A DNA stretch of 64,000 nucleotides from the NCBI RefSeq assembly GCF_020283565.1, contig NC_060065.1:33344409-33408408 (forward strand), in the 5' to 3' direction. This DNA is from Trifolium pratense (Eukaryota; Streptophyta; Magnoliopsida; Fabales; Fabaceae). Both the position numbers and the translations under genes were made by a program. Shown piece after piece: positions 21,480-33,274 of the stretch (position 1 is its first letter; each line of letters opens with the position of its first letter). The notes under the pieces were generated by a model, which was given only the letters and a program-made list of their open reading frames with translations, was not told the origin of the DNA and searched no databases.

Positions 21480-22669
21480 TGATAGAAATTTAGCAAGTGT
21501 ACTAAATAGTCGTCAAGTAATAAAATTTATAAAGTTCGTATCCGCAGGGATTGTTTCAATCTCGACAAAACAATTAAATTAAGTTAGAATTAAAATGCAA
21601 AGGGGAGAGTTTAACTTGGTTTGGATTTTTATCATAAACTTAGAAATAACTTGGGATTCAAATTGAATGAAAGAAAAACGATTGATCCTTTTGGTTCATC
21701 TAATTACTATTTCTCTTGGTAATTTCATGTATGAATACAAATTAATCAATTTAGTTTCATGATGATTAAATCTCAATTGATTATGCCCAATGTCTTGGTA
21801 ACATAATCCTCTCCCTTGATCATCGATTCCTAATGTCTTAGGTAATCTATGATCAATTGAGGAATATAAACTTTAATCCGTTAAATCTCAATTAACAATC
21901 CGAAATATCTTAAGTGAAAGTTAATTGATCAATCATTCCTAGATCGATCATTCATTCCTATCGTCATAGTAAAACAAATAATTGAAATCATCACACAGTT
22001 GGTCAAGTCATGCAAAGCATTAAGCACAAGGAATAATCAAATAAACTAACTTCGTAATTCATTGATCATATCATATGATAATCACATTGTTCAAGAAAAA
22101 TAACAATTAGAATCCCCTAAGGACCAATCATGGAAATGTAGCTAGACATAATATTTAAAGAAACAAGCATGATGAAAAGGAATAAACCCAAGATGGATTG
22201 CTTTGCTCTTCACGTTGCTTTCCTTTGCTTCTTCAATTTCTCTTCCGTTCCCGTCGTCTACAGTGCGCAGCTCCTCCTTCCTTCAGTGATGCGTGATTCT
22301 CCTTTCAACCGTTGCGCAGCTTTTCCTATATGCAATAGGCAATGGATCCTCCTGTATCTTCTTGGGCCACTTTAACATAAGACCATGTTGCATTTTCTTG
22401 GGCATTCATTGGTTTGTTTTCTATTCACACCAACCCATTACACTAAAACACCTATTAATTTGTTCTCAAGCATAAATGTGTTTAGTTGAACAAAGAAAAT
22501 AAAAACTACACAAAATATTATTTTAATAGAGAAAAACATCTAATTGACACAATAAACCAAAAATTATAATTTATTTAAAATGACTCTAAATTAAACATTA
22601 AACTAATAAAATGATATTAAAAACTTAATTAAAAAGACTCTAAAAATAGCGACGGATGAAGACTCATCA
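21480..22669 (-). mobile_element. Athila-like solo LTR nested in the SIRE-like LTR
   Basis: 1190 bp from TGATAGAAATTTAGC to GACTCATCA, flanked by perfect ATTGG duplications (21475-21479 and 22670-22674). On the minus strand its end, CAATCCCTGCGGATACG...ACTTGCTAAATTTCTATCA, parallels the LTR end of the element at 1031-6894, so it belongs to a related family. With matching duplications and no internal part, it arose by LTR-LTR recombination after insertion. Confidence 0.85.
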
Positions 22670-23397
22670 ATTGGTTTAAGCAATTCAAATGGATAATCAA
22701 GATGTTTAACCTTATTCCATTCTTGTGAAGCTTAGAAGTCAAACTATGAAAGTTTCTCTGTTTAGTATAAACACCTTCTGTAGTGACAAAGTAGAGAAAC
22801 CTCACTACCACGTTGGTCTGCAAACGTTATTTTTATCTCAGACTGCAAAGATAACGTTAACTGGACAAATGATCCTTACACAACGGTCACAATTCACATG
22901 GAGCGTACTTTTGGACTATAAATTCAACACTTCATCTTTGAAGTCAAGAATAAGACGCGTACGCTATCCATTGCACACTCAATCTGTCAATACAAACACT
23001 CATCCTCTGAACCTTGAATTTCATTCATATTCAAAATACTTTGAAGTCAGTTTGTACTTATTGTATTTTAATCTTAAGGTTCTCTTAGTGTATTGTATTA
23101 TCTCAACAAACTTTATTTACATTCTTAAGTTTGAGAAGTCTCTTGTTGTGTGCTTGAGCATTGTGTAAAAGTCTATTGCTGTGTGCTTGAGCATTTGTAA
23201 TCTTGTGTGATTATAGTGAAATCCCTTGGAACTGCAGGGGGACTAGACTACTCTCGATTTGTGAAAGGAACTAGTATAAATTTGTTGTGTTTTTTCTCAT
23301 CCTCTGAACTCTGTTTTTGTGTTTACTCTGTTTTTATCCGCTGCTATCTTACTTGAGTTAAAACTTAGAATTTTAATATATCTAAAACACAATTCAA

Positions 23398-23421
23398 CCC
23401 CCCCCCCCCCCCCCCCCCCCC
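23398..23421 (+). repeat. C24 homopolymer
   Basis: Twenty-four consecutive C residues at the end of the SIRE-like LTR; length may be affected by sequencing or assembly slippage. Confidence 0.9.
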
Positions 23422-23442
23422 TCTTGTGTTTTCACACCTTCA

Positions 23443-24335
23443 TACTATCCACTAGATTCCCTCCAGTTTTGATCTCAGCCATTAAATCCTCTTCTCTCTT
23501 GTTTTTATATTTTTTAATTTGTTTATTAGAAGACCATGATTTCACTGGATGTACTGTTCATGGGAGAGAATCCACTCCCGCAACTAATCGATCCAAGCTG
23601 GATTCAGTCATGAAAAAGTAATTGTGTTTCTTGGGAAAAAAAAAACTTAAAATTATTACATGTTCTCTTTTCATCAATTTAGTTGCAATTTAATCTCAAA
23701 TTCACAAATTAACCAATGATGACATGAACTACACATTTAATTATTCTACTAATGATTGTTTGATCTAAACATGAGAAAGACAATTGGGCCAGAAGTCAAC
23801 TTTGTGAGGGGATTGTGTAGAAGACGACAAAGAAAGGAGCATCATTAGCTGCCCTTAATTATAAAATTAGTGCATGATTAAACACAAATTAATTTTGTCT
23901 TCCAAATAAATCCACAAGCAATTAGTCGAGCCGACTCTTTGGCCTATTGGATGGTCAATTGGTCATCATATCATAATATTCTCAAATTTAACTCACTTGA
24001 TAAAAACATCATATATTATATATGTAACATGTAAGAGCCAGATTCAAACTCGGTATACTTCATTCATTCATCTCAATTTTTTGAAAGTAAATTGATAGTA
24101 AATCATTAAATTGATAGTAAATCATTTGAAACAACTACAAATATACATGAACCAAAATCACGGTGAACAATATAGTGTAGCTTTTGTAAAATAATTAAAT
24201 TTACCGTGATTTGGACATATTTGATGTAATACTAGACATAGTAAAATGAAATTCATAACAATCATATTACATGTAAAAAATATCATTCATCATCTCATTC
24301 TTGTTCTTCAATCTGACACTTTATCTTAGAAATTT
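23443..24335. other. Intergenic, downstream of the RING gene
   Basis: No supported ORF. AT-rich; it presumably includes the 3' untranslated region of the minus-strand RING gene immediately below 24336. Confidence 0.5.
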
Positions 24336-25031
24336 CTAAAAAATATCAAGAATCTCAAGAATTGAACGATTACAAAGAGGACAAGACCCTCTATTAAGCC
24401 ACAGCTCCCTAGAACATACCCTGCAAAAAGTATGTCCACATGGAATAAACGCCGCACCTTTATTCCTCCCCATGCACACGCAACACACTGAATCATTCCC
24501 CGCCACACTACAAACTTTCTCCTCCGCCACCTTAGACACTACCGCCGCCGTGTCTCCATTTTCCGTTTCCTCCAACAACCGCATCAACGACACTCTCCAT
24601 GGCGTCCCCGGCATCCTCCCTACTCCAACAACGTTCGTTTCCGCCGCTTGTCCTACTCCTCGGAGTTGTCTCTCCGCCGCCAACGCCGCCGCAAGATTCA
24701 TACTCGAACTTGAACCCGAACTCGTCGGAGCCGTTAAACCCACACACCTATTCGGATCCTGACCCGGATCCGTATCCATATCCATGTCCGGAATTTGTTG
24801 CTGAATATTCTGAGATGAAGAAGAAGAAGAAGAACGGAATCCCCATGTGGTTCCACAACAACCAAAACCGATAAATCCTAACCGTTCCTTGAAGCTACGT
24901 CTTCTTCTACGAGGCAAATCATCAAGACCGTCCATTTGTTCTTCTCTTAACAAACCGAGAATCGTTCTTGACTCGGTTGTTTGAGTCGTGGTAGTGACCG
25001 GTTCCTGTAATAATAAACCGAGTTGACTCAT
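24336..25031 (-). CDS. C3HC4 RING-finger protein, putative E3 ubiquitin ligase
   Basis: A single-exon gene of 231 residues, ATG at 25031-25029 and TAG at 24338-24336. The C-terminus holds a complete C3HC4 RING: C183, C186, C198, H200, C203, C206, C217 and C220, with W211 in the E2-contact region and GHTFC in the centre. Just six residues before the end the chain reads ILEILDIF. The N-terminal part has a conserved-looking block (ILGLLREEQMDGLDDLPRRRRRSFKERLGF), then serine runs (68-73, 107-110) and acidic/low-complexity sequence. No transmembrane segment or signal peptide is seen. RING proteins of this type recruit a ubiquitin-charged E2 and transfer ubiquitin to a substrate; the substrate cannot be told from sequence. 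GC-rich codon use in the body contrasts with the AT-rich flanks, supporting a real gene. A GA-rich leader (AGAGAGATGAGAGAGAAC) precedes the start. Confidence 0.93.
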   Translation of the reverse strand: MSQLGLLLQEPVTTTTQTTESRTILGLLREEQMDGLDDLPRRRRRSFKERLGFIGFGCCGTTWGFRSSSSSSSQNIQQQIPDMDMDTDPGQDPNRCVGLTAPTSSGSSSSMNLAAALAAERQLRGVGQAAETNVVGVGRMPGTPWRVSLMRLLEETENGDTAAVVSKVAEEKVCSVAGNDSVCCVCMGRNKGAAFIPCGHTFCRVCSRELWLNRGSCPLCNRSILEILDIF

Positions 25032-25559
25032 TTCAAAAATAGTGACTCGTATTATTATGGAAGAAGTGGCAGAGAGATGAGAGAGAACTCGTGAAATGGC
25101 ATTTAAAAAGAAAGAGAGAGAGCCAAACAGGAATAAGAAACGAAACGGGTTTTTTGGTGAAAAGGACTTGGAATTGCGGGTTTAATTAATTGACTTGGAC
25201 TTGGCACGCATTGCAAGCTTGGATAATAAAGAAAGATGCGGAAGAAAACAAAAATGGGTTATTGATTGATTTTTTTTTTTGTGAAATGAAAGTACAGTGA
25301 TTGTGAAGAAAGACAAAATGGAAGGAGAAGATGATGGAATTTATTTACGGTTTTTTTCCTTTTACAGATACAGAGTGTATTGTACTAGTATGTGTGAATC
25401 TTAATATCCCTGATATTTTAAAATTCCTTAAATACTCTCTCAAATTTAAAATACTTAAATACCTCTTAATATCGTAAAACGTCAATCAAATTTTATTCTT
25501 TCTTTATAATCTCAGTGTTTAATGAAAAAGATTAATTTTTAAAAAAATTTAAAGTACTA

Positions 25560-25665
25560 CTCTTTCTTTATAATCTAAAAATTTTATTTTTAGATTCATT
25601 GAGAATATAATGTATTTGGTTCTCAATGAATCTAAAAAGTAAATTTTCTCTTATAGTTAGGATTG
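25560..25665. mobile_element. Small inverted-repeat MITE remnant upstream of the RING gene
   Basis: TAGATTCATTGAGA...TCTCAATGAATCTA with AAAAAGTAAATTTTCTCTTATA on the right arm; a Stowaway-like remnant about 530 bp upstream of the RING start codon. The similar palindrome at 43552-43680 uses the same TTTTTAGATTCATT core. Confidence 0.5.
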
Positions 25666-25885
25666 GAGGAAATATTATTTTTAAAAATTATGTATTAACA
25701 TACATGCAATAGTCAATGAATTCTTATATTTTGGAACGAACGGAATACTATTTTAAGAATATATTTTGGTAAAAAAAATTACTATTTTTGTTCTTTTAAC
25801 CATCGTTCTAGAATATTGTCTATTTTATTGCATTATTAATGCTACTTTTATTTTATTTTTGGTGAAATTACTCTATTTTCACCAA

Positions 25886-26030
25886 TCGTTAGTTGATTCA
25901 TGGTGATTGACGTTGAACTTGGTAGGAAGGATCATTGTTCGATTCCCGTAACTACGATCGGGAGGGGACTGAAACCACTTGATGTCAGAACTGACCTCCG
26001 AACCAGATTAAACTGGTGATGAAAACAAAC
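25886..26030 (+). mobile_element. SINE
   Basis: TTAGTTGATTCATGGTGATTG, then GTTCGATTCCC (B box) and GATGTCAGAACTGACCTCCGA. A second member of the family lies at 28915-29075 (TTAGTTGATTCCGTAGTGATT, GATGTCAAAACTGACCTTC). Confidence 0.65.
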
Positions 26031-27599
26031 AAAAAATATTACTCTGCTTTCAATAACAAAATGAAAATTAGTGTCCAAAAATATTAGCTCAACTTGCTGA
26101 AACATCGAAATTGTTAGTGTCAAAAGTCATGACAGAGGTTCGAACTTAGGTCCAATCACTTTGTGTCTGTGTGTTTTCAATAGTTTGCCATTTCATCTTT
26201 CTATCAAAATAAATAAATAAAATTCATCAACAAAAATATTTAACTCAAGTAGTTAATAAACTCTATTTAGAATAAATTGTTTGAAAAAATCTGAGTATCA
26301 TTCTTAATAAGAAACAAATGAAGTATTTAATATATAAATAAACAAGGTTTTAAAGAGTAATTGTGCTCAAGGTTATGATCGCGTTAAGGATTTCACGATT
26401 TTGAAAACAATATATTCCAATATGCAAATATTATTTGGATTGGGTGAACATAAAAACATTCCCAACACCAACATAGTTAAAAACATTATACTTGATTACT
26501 TGTTGAGAATTAATTAACTTTTTTTTTTAGCAAGTTTAAGTTTAATAAGTCAAGGGCAGGCTTATTGAATTTCATTTTCTTAAGCTTGTGCTAACATGGG
26601 TTTTTAGAGAAATAGTAATTAGGAATAAAAAAAAGTTGTTGATCTTATGTGATCGAGAGATGGTTAAATTGAAACAGCATTCGTTAGATAATGGTCGAGG
26701 TGATTTCTGCAAATATTTTGACATTGAAGTTGATAAAAGAGTCGGAGGTATTTATAAGGCAGAAATTGTATATATATCATGTGTTATTTTGAGGGGGCAT
26801 ATTAAAATAGTTTGTGGAAATAATCGTTATAAACGGTGGATTTAAATGATTGAAATCATTGACAGTTGATAATTGGAGATGTTAAAAATTGAAGAAATGT
26901 ACGACTTTTAATCGCTATAGTTTATGGATTGAATTTATGATGGAGATGGACAAACAGTCCAAGTAGGATCGAGTTTTGGCCCAATTCGAAACAATACTAA
27001 TGTTGTGTTAAAATTAACAACCTTTAGAAAATTGATTACAAAGATTTTAATATAATATTTCGAAACTTTATTTTTTTATAATATAATTAATTGAGATTTA
27101 TTTTTATTTCTTGTCCATGCCATGCAAATTTAATATTGAACTTTAATTAAAAATATAAAATCATTTACATTTTCTAATTTGTTTGTATATACATGTCCTA
27201 ATTTTGTAGCCGGCCTTAGCAAAGTCAAAAGCCGTTGAAGGCGGCAACAGCAACCAATTTTTAGGCCAAATGCTTTTGCAACTTACACTCTTAATAGGAA
27301 TTATCTTTTCTTGAACACACTTTAGTTGTATTACACTCTATCAAACCTTAAAAACTATAAAATATGAGATGTGTATCAATAAATTAGAAGTAAATTATGA
27401 TGTTTGTATATGTATTATTTTGGTTATTTCAATTTTTTTATAGAAAACATCAAGTATTTAAACTATTATTACATGTAAAACTCATTCAAGATTTAACCAA
27501 TAGTCGTTACACTAAATTTATGTCTCTTTTTATTTTTTCTATATTATTTATAATTTAGATATAACGTAATTCTTTTTACTTATTTTTAGTAGGATCCCA
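26031..27599. other. Intergenic, no gene seen
   Basis: An open frame of 85 codons at 26588-26845 resembles no known protein and I do not support it. 26390-26465 resembles 10335-10400. Confidence 0.5.
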
Positions 27600-28155
27600 T
27601 TTTTAATGTCCAAGTCAGACCTCCTGGACTCATATGGAGACCATATCATGGAATAATGTTATAGTTTGACCAGACAGGTCATCGTCAGCTCCACTCCTAC
27701 AGGCCTAGTTATACCACGTCATGAGCCCCACTCTTACAGGAGCTCCACTCCTACACGCCCAACTAAACCACATCACGAGCTCCACTTTCAAGTGTCCCAC
27801 CTGCACGTGATACGCACAAACGAGTGACTTAAGCTAGGCGTGCTCCACCTCCACGTGATCCGCACGTGATCCGTACGGACAAGTGACGTAAACCACGTCG
27901 GTTCTAACACCACATCCCCTGTACGGATGAGCTGCTTATGAATCTCAATGCCATACTTATTGTGCCCGGATACCTCAACCCGAGAGAAGACACATTAGGT
28001 TAAGAGATGCGGCACTATAAAAGGAGACACTTAGGAGAAAAATAGGGGACTGATTCTAGGTAAAGACAATATATTGTAATAGTTATTCTCTCTTTTTTTT
28101 AAAGACTAATTCTCTTGAGTGCTCTAAAACTCTATAGGGCGGCTCACCTCTTGTA

Positions 28156-28158
<3 letters not shown>
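27600..28158 (+). repeat. LTR-like fragment with TATA box and CACGTGAT repeats
   Basis: GC-richer than its surroundings. It carries repeated AGCTCCACTCCTACA phrases (27690-27760), three CACGTGATMCGC-like motifs (27804-27870) and TATAAAAGG at 28016-28024 followed by CTTAGGAGAAAAATAGGGG. The structure (enhancer-like repeats, TATA box, about 130 bp of downstream sequence) looks like an LTR, but I could not define TG/CA ends or a target duplication. Confidence 0.4.

Positions 28159-28241
<83 letters not shown>
28159..28241. repeat. (AT)n microsatellite
   Basis: About 80 bp of AT dinucleotides, the longest in the window. Confidence 0.95.
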
Positions 28242-28244
<3 letters not shown>

Positions 28245-28914
28245 GGAGCTAGCCCGTCAATACAAGAGTTTCTCAACACAAAAAAATTTCACACAGAGTT
28301 CTTCAGTTTTATAATCAACAAAAGATCAACACAAAAGTTAAGAATATTTAATTTGGTCTCTAAATTTTTAAATTAGTTTCTCCATTCCAAAATAACATGC
28401 TCATTTATTTATAAAAATAAAAAATTATCCCACTAGAGATTATGAACTTACTATTGGATAAGGAGTTGTTGAAGTACTGTAATTATAAAGGATTACGAAC
28501 ATTGCTTTCACCGCTGTTTTATCCAAATTTAGCAATTTTGTTGTTGAGGTAACCTAATGTAGGATCTCGTTTTTAATGAACCTAAGGATTAGGAACGCAT
28601 GGCATGGGAAGTTAAGGAGAATACTACATTTTTTCAACTTTCTCAAGCATGTTTGTTGTAGTCAAGGAAATAATTGGAATTTTTATTCCAGTCTAAGGCA
28701 ACATGACAACACCTAATGTCCCACCTAAACAAAGATTAGGCTTGAAGATGCCATGACGTGATGACACCCTCCATTTTCATTAGGAATCAAAACATAAGAA
28801 AAATTAAAAATATATTATTTTTAATTTAAAACTTTCTTTTTTTTTTTAAGTTTCTTTAACCGGTGGTTAGCATGTCCCTTATTATAAAAAGTATTGATAT
28901 ATAATATAACAATA

Positions 28915-29075
28915 GTTAGTTGATTCCGTAGTGATTTATTTGCATTGGATTTGGTAGGGAGGACAACTGTTCAATCTCCCGCAACTGCAATTGAAAGGAG
29001 TTAGAATCACATGATGTCAAAACTGACCTTCAAATCAGATTAGACAATCTAACGGACCGAATATTTGTGGTGTAA
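28915..29075 (+). mobile_element. SINE, second family member
   Basis: Same family as 25886-26030, with a decayed B box (GTTCAATCTCCC). Confidence 0.6.
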
Positions 29076-30316
29076 AAAGTAAAGTATTATAAGATTGGAG
29101 TTTAAATTCCTACTTTTACACTATATTTAAATATGCGGGGTTTAGCTACTAACCTACTGTACTTCATGAAGAAAAAAATAATGAAATTTAGGTGCTATAG
29201 GTCAAGGGAGACAACAAAGTGATAAACGGAACTGTGGTTTGGTAAGAGTAAGCTCAGCTTGCACCTCACGGTCGCAACAATTATTTTATGGAGATTTTCC
29301 ATCATAATTTTCATCAAAGTAGCCACGTTATGGTAATCATGATCATAATCTATCCCTCCGTGATTTGAGCAATGATTATTTGGGACAATTAACCATTACT
29401 AGTTACAAAAACTGATTTGAGCTACACACATGATTAGTTTTTTTTTTTTTTTTTGATAAGCCTACACACATGATTAGTATTTGAGCTACATGATCAGTAC
29501 GTTACATAATTATCCCTACTCATATATCCCCATTTTTTTTCTAAGTTAAGAGAATAACGAATATCAAAAGATCTCTAAAAGTACCGGTAAGGACGCTCAT
29601 ACACATATACTCATAGTATCATGCTATCCATTGAATAAAATTATTGGCAATGGTTGGTGAATGGAGTCAAACAAATCATTACATGGAGTTTGATGCAGAC
29701 GTTAAATGCAAGTGCTTAATTTATAACCCAGCAAAATGTTTTTTTTTTTTTTTTTTTTGTAATGTACCAAAAAAAAAAATGTTTTTTTGTAAGAAACCCA
29801 ACAAAATGTTGTTTATATAAATCTATATAATATGTAATAATTACTAATTATAATCCTGTAAAATATCGGATGTTGTTTCCACCATATGAGTATGACCTTC
29901 TTGCACTCAAAGATGAATCAAACACGTTGGCAACGTCAAACTAAAAATAAAAAATAAAAATTTAATTAGTTAAAATATTTGACAAATCTTCCGCAAACAA
30001 AGACAATTACAACAAACCAAAATGATATTTAATGTTTCATTTGCCATTTTTTCTATGATTATAAACAACTAGCCACAACACTAAGAAAACATTACAAAGA
30101 AGCACATGCAAAAATAAGACATCATTAACAAAAAGAACATTTATATGTTACACACCAGATAATATATACAACTAGACACACTTACATGCATATGAACCCA
30201 AACACAAGACTTAAATATAGTCAATAGTCATTATTCACAATTGTTTGTAACAATGATGTTAATTTTGCTTTGTCAACTAGTTATCCATAACATAGTGAGG
30301 CCCCATTAACCCTGAT
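29076..30316. other. Intergenic, no gene seen
   Basis: Poly-T/poly-A stretches at 29437-29456, 29740-29760 and 29769-29786; otherwise AT-rich with no supported coding region. Confidence 0.5.
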
Positions 30317-30772
30317 CAGGGGCGTATCCGATCTTTAGGAGGCTCTGTGCAAAATATAAAAATATTCCCTTAATAAAAATATTTTTTTTAAAAAAAATTG
30401 TTGATTTAAATTGTATATAATATAAAAAATAAAAAACATCATTCTTATTCTTGTAAACATATAAATTATCAATATTAAACCAGTTGCATTAAATCAAATG
30501 AGACAAGAAATACAAAATAATTATCTTTGTATATAACGTCAAAAAGGAACCTCCTAATCTATTGATACTCATATGATATTTTATGAACATTAACAATATA
30601 TAACTATTATTTTAGGGCCTAAAAATTAATCTACTAATATACATCTGATATTTTATAAGTATAAATAATATATCAGTAATATTATAGGACCTCAAAATTT
30701 TGAGTTGAGGCCCTCAAAATTTTGAGGCCCGATGCCGTCGCACATCTTGCACATGTGTGCAAGCCGCCACTG
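30317..30772. mobile_element. Non-autonomous hAT element
   Basis: Starts CAGGGGCGTATCCGA and ends CCGCCACTG. Flanks ACCCTGAT (30309-30316) and ACCCTGAC (30773-30780) agree at 7 of 8. The element at 39906 shares the CAGGG/CACTG end style. Confidence 0.75.
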
Positions 30773-30874
30773 ACCCTGACACATGAAATTATCCTTATTC
30801 TATTATATTCAACTATTATTCAAGATGAACCCTAGGAACAAAGATATTCTAATAAAAGAACTGACATTTGTATG

Positions 30875-31066
30875 TTAGCCATATCCTGAGGAATCCTTCC
30901 TTCTTTCATCATAAGATATATAAGCTTTAAATGCACCTTCCAAGTTTGTGTACTTTTCTTGCCAGTTAGACGATGATGTAGATGCAATGGTCGAAGAATT
31001 ACTTAAATGTGAAAGTCGAACTCTGATGCTTGTAAATGTATTAGTATGAGTTGTTGTCATACTCAT
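30875..31066 (-). pseudogene. CACTA transposase-like fragment
   Basis: A 63-codon open piece with NWQEKYTNLEGAFKAYISYDE, which resembles the C-terminal part of plant En/Spm-type transposase annotations. No splice model linking it to 32118-32366 is convincing. Confidence 0.35.
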
Positions 31067-32084
31067 GCATCACACTCTTCCACGATGCTCAACACTTTAC
31101 CGACAACATTACTAGGAGAAATTACAGATTCACCAACACTAATTTATTCCTATTAGCATATGCAAGATCACCAAATCAAAAAATAATATGGTTAAAATAC
31201 ATATATCCAAAACAATAATTTATTCAATTTAAACTTACCGCTATACTCTTTGCTGCAACATTTACAAGTGACCGGCCATCCTTTTTTTTTTATGGGTTTT
31301 AATATACAATTTTTCACAGTTAGGCTTATGTCCGGTTTCCAAAAACTAAAATGGAAAATATGTCTAAATAACATTTCTCTACTATTAGTATAAAACTACC
31401 ATCTCATGTCTTTTTCTTTTAAGAGGTTTAGAACCACTTGTATGAGGGATCACTTGTTTGCTTCGATTTTCTTTATTTTTTCTACAACACTCCTATTAAA
31501 AACAAATACAAGTTAAATAATTAATTATATGATTAACAACAACTTTTCATTAGATTCAGTTATATCATAGTTGTGATACATACATCAGATATTTACAAAA
31601 TTTTCATATATTTGTAATGAAGCAAAGCCAAAAACTAAACACTTTTTATTTATAAAACAACTCTAGTAAAAGACTTTTATACTGGTGGAACTGATCGAAT
31701 ATCATTTGGACTTTACAAGCATAATGTATGCTTGATTAAATTCATGATATGATTAACAACAACAATAAATCGATCAAAGTAATCAAGTTTTACCTGCATT
31801 TCTAGTTTCAAATGATAGTTAACAAAATAAACCTATTGAATTGGGTCTACACCTTTAAGAACATTACTTATGATTTTATCTCGGGATTTTGATGGATTAT
31901 ATATAAGGTATCTCACAAATTTTTTCTATGTGCAACCCACTTCTTTGAAATGCTAAGCTTGCAATATCTCTTTGCAAGGGCGTCAGTAGTCATAAATTTA
32001 AAATGAGATTCAAAATAAATAAAACAAACTCAAAGTTAAACACGAAACAAACATAAGCGAAGGAAATAAAAAAAATATAAGTTG

Positions 32085-32640
32085 AACAATCTTCAACACT
32101 AGATATTGTTATAGGCGTCATTTATCTTCAGTTTCATCATCATCTTCATTTGGTGGCAACTCATTCAAATAAAAACCACTCTTCCTTCTACCCTCTTTAT
32201 TTTCAGTCGGGGCGGGTTCTTCATTTCTTCCACTCCCACCGCTGCCACCAGCAGCAGACTCTGTTGGCCCTCCAATAGACCTATTCATATCAATTACAAG
32301 TTCACAAACCACTACTAACTCCCCGTCATCCACCTTGTTAGGAGGACCATTGTACATAATTAACAAGGTTGTCCTAACAAGGTGGATGAAGGGGAGTTAG
32401 CAGTGGTTCGTGAACTTGTGATTGATCTGAATAGGTCTATTGGAGCGTCATCGGAGTCCTCAACTATTGGCAGCGTTGGGAGTGAAAGAAATGAAGAAGC
32501 GCTTGCCACAGTTGAAAATGAATAGGGTAGAAGGAAGAACATTTTTTAATTTGAATGAGTTGCCACCAAAAGAAGATGATGATGAAATTGAAGAGAAATC
32601 AGGCTTATAACAATATCCAATGTTGAAGATTGTTGCACTT
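32085..32640. repeat. Inverted duplication of transposase sequence, about 270-bp arms
   Basis: The minus-strand reading below 32355 (AAGGTGGATGACGGGGAGTT, then AATAGGTCTATTGGAG, then GAGTTGCCACCAAATGAAG) is repeated on the plus strand from 32375 (AAGGTGGATGAAGGGGAGTT, AATAGGTCTATTGGAG, GAGTTGCCACCAAAAGAAG). The arms meet near 32356-32366. They differ at scattered positions, so this is an old event. Each arm encodes an acidic tail: the minus arm ends NELPPNEDDDETEDK. Confidence 0.85.
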
Positions 32641-33274
32641 ACATTTTTATATATTTTTTCGTTTATGTTAGTATCATGTTTAATTCTCTGTGATTTCGTT
32701 TGTTTCCCTAAGTTGAGAAATTGATTGAAACCCTAAATTGAAATTGGAATGGAAAATTGATTTTGAAATTTATTGAAACTGAAAAGAAATCAGAAATTGA
32801 ATCGGAAATCATAAAATGATGTTAGCGAAATCGAACCTGGAAGTTTTCTTTTCTAACTTAGAAATGAAATAGATATAGGCAACCTGCTTGAGTTCAATAA
32901 CTGAGGCCAGAGAAGTGACAAACAGTTTTCCTGACGGCGGAGGGAGAACTGCGCTTTGAGTGAGATGGTGTGGTTTCTAGGTTTTTCTTTCATTGTTCGC
33001 TTTCTCTATTTATTTTTTTTTTTTTTGGCGTTTTGGAAAAGGGGAAAAAAAGGAAAAAGTGGGAAAAAAAATAAAATGAAAATAAAAGGCGCCAGAGGAA
33101 AAAAGTAGAGCGGGAGTGGAAAAAATTACATCAATTTATAGGTTTTAGAATTCCCAAATATAAAGGAAAATTTATTAAGCTAGTACAGCGCGCTGGTCAT
33201 TTTGTAGTATACTCGGGGGTTTGTAAACCCCCCACTTAATAGCCGCAACTAAAAAGCAAATTTTTTTTGTAGTG

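Larger units (their letters stand above)
21111..23442 (+). mobile_element. SIRE/Maximus-like solo LTR, interrupted
   Basis: Starts TGTTGGAACAAAATTGG and ends near TTTTCACACCTTCA after a C24 run (23398-23421) within AAACACAATTCAACCC, a phrase typical of legume Copia SIRE/Maximus LTR ends. Flanks TATTA (21106-21110) and TACTA (23443-23447) match at 4 of 5. Removing the nested LTR leaves about 1.14 kb. No primer site or internal region follows, so it is a solo or truncated LTR. Confidence 0.6.
30875..33274 (-). mobile_element. Decayed CACTA (En/Spm) transposon, one end present
   Basis: The right boundary at 33274 is the inverted CACTA terminus (minus strand CACTACAAAAAAAATTTGC), preceded by GC-rich subterminal sequence (GCGCTGGTCATTTTGTAGTA, CTCGGGGGTTTGTAAACCCC). 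The minus-strand fragments inside resemble the plant Ptta/En/Spm transposase C-terminal region. No left terminus was found. A partial inverted duplication (32085-32640) shows rearrangement. Confidence 0.55.

Noticed and set aside
22725..23168. A 147-codon plus-strand frame
   Set aside because: Falls within the SIRE-like LTR, with an AT-rich composition and no recognisable domain.
24472..24874. Plus-strand frames of 91-96 codons, proline-rich
   Set aside because: Antisense shadows of the RING-finger gene.
26588..26845. 85-codon plus-strand frame
   Set aside because: No homology that I recognise, no promoter features, in repeat-rich sequence.
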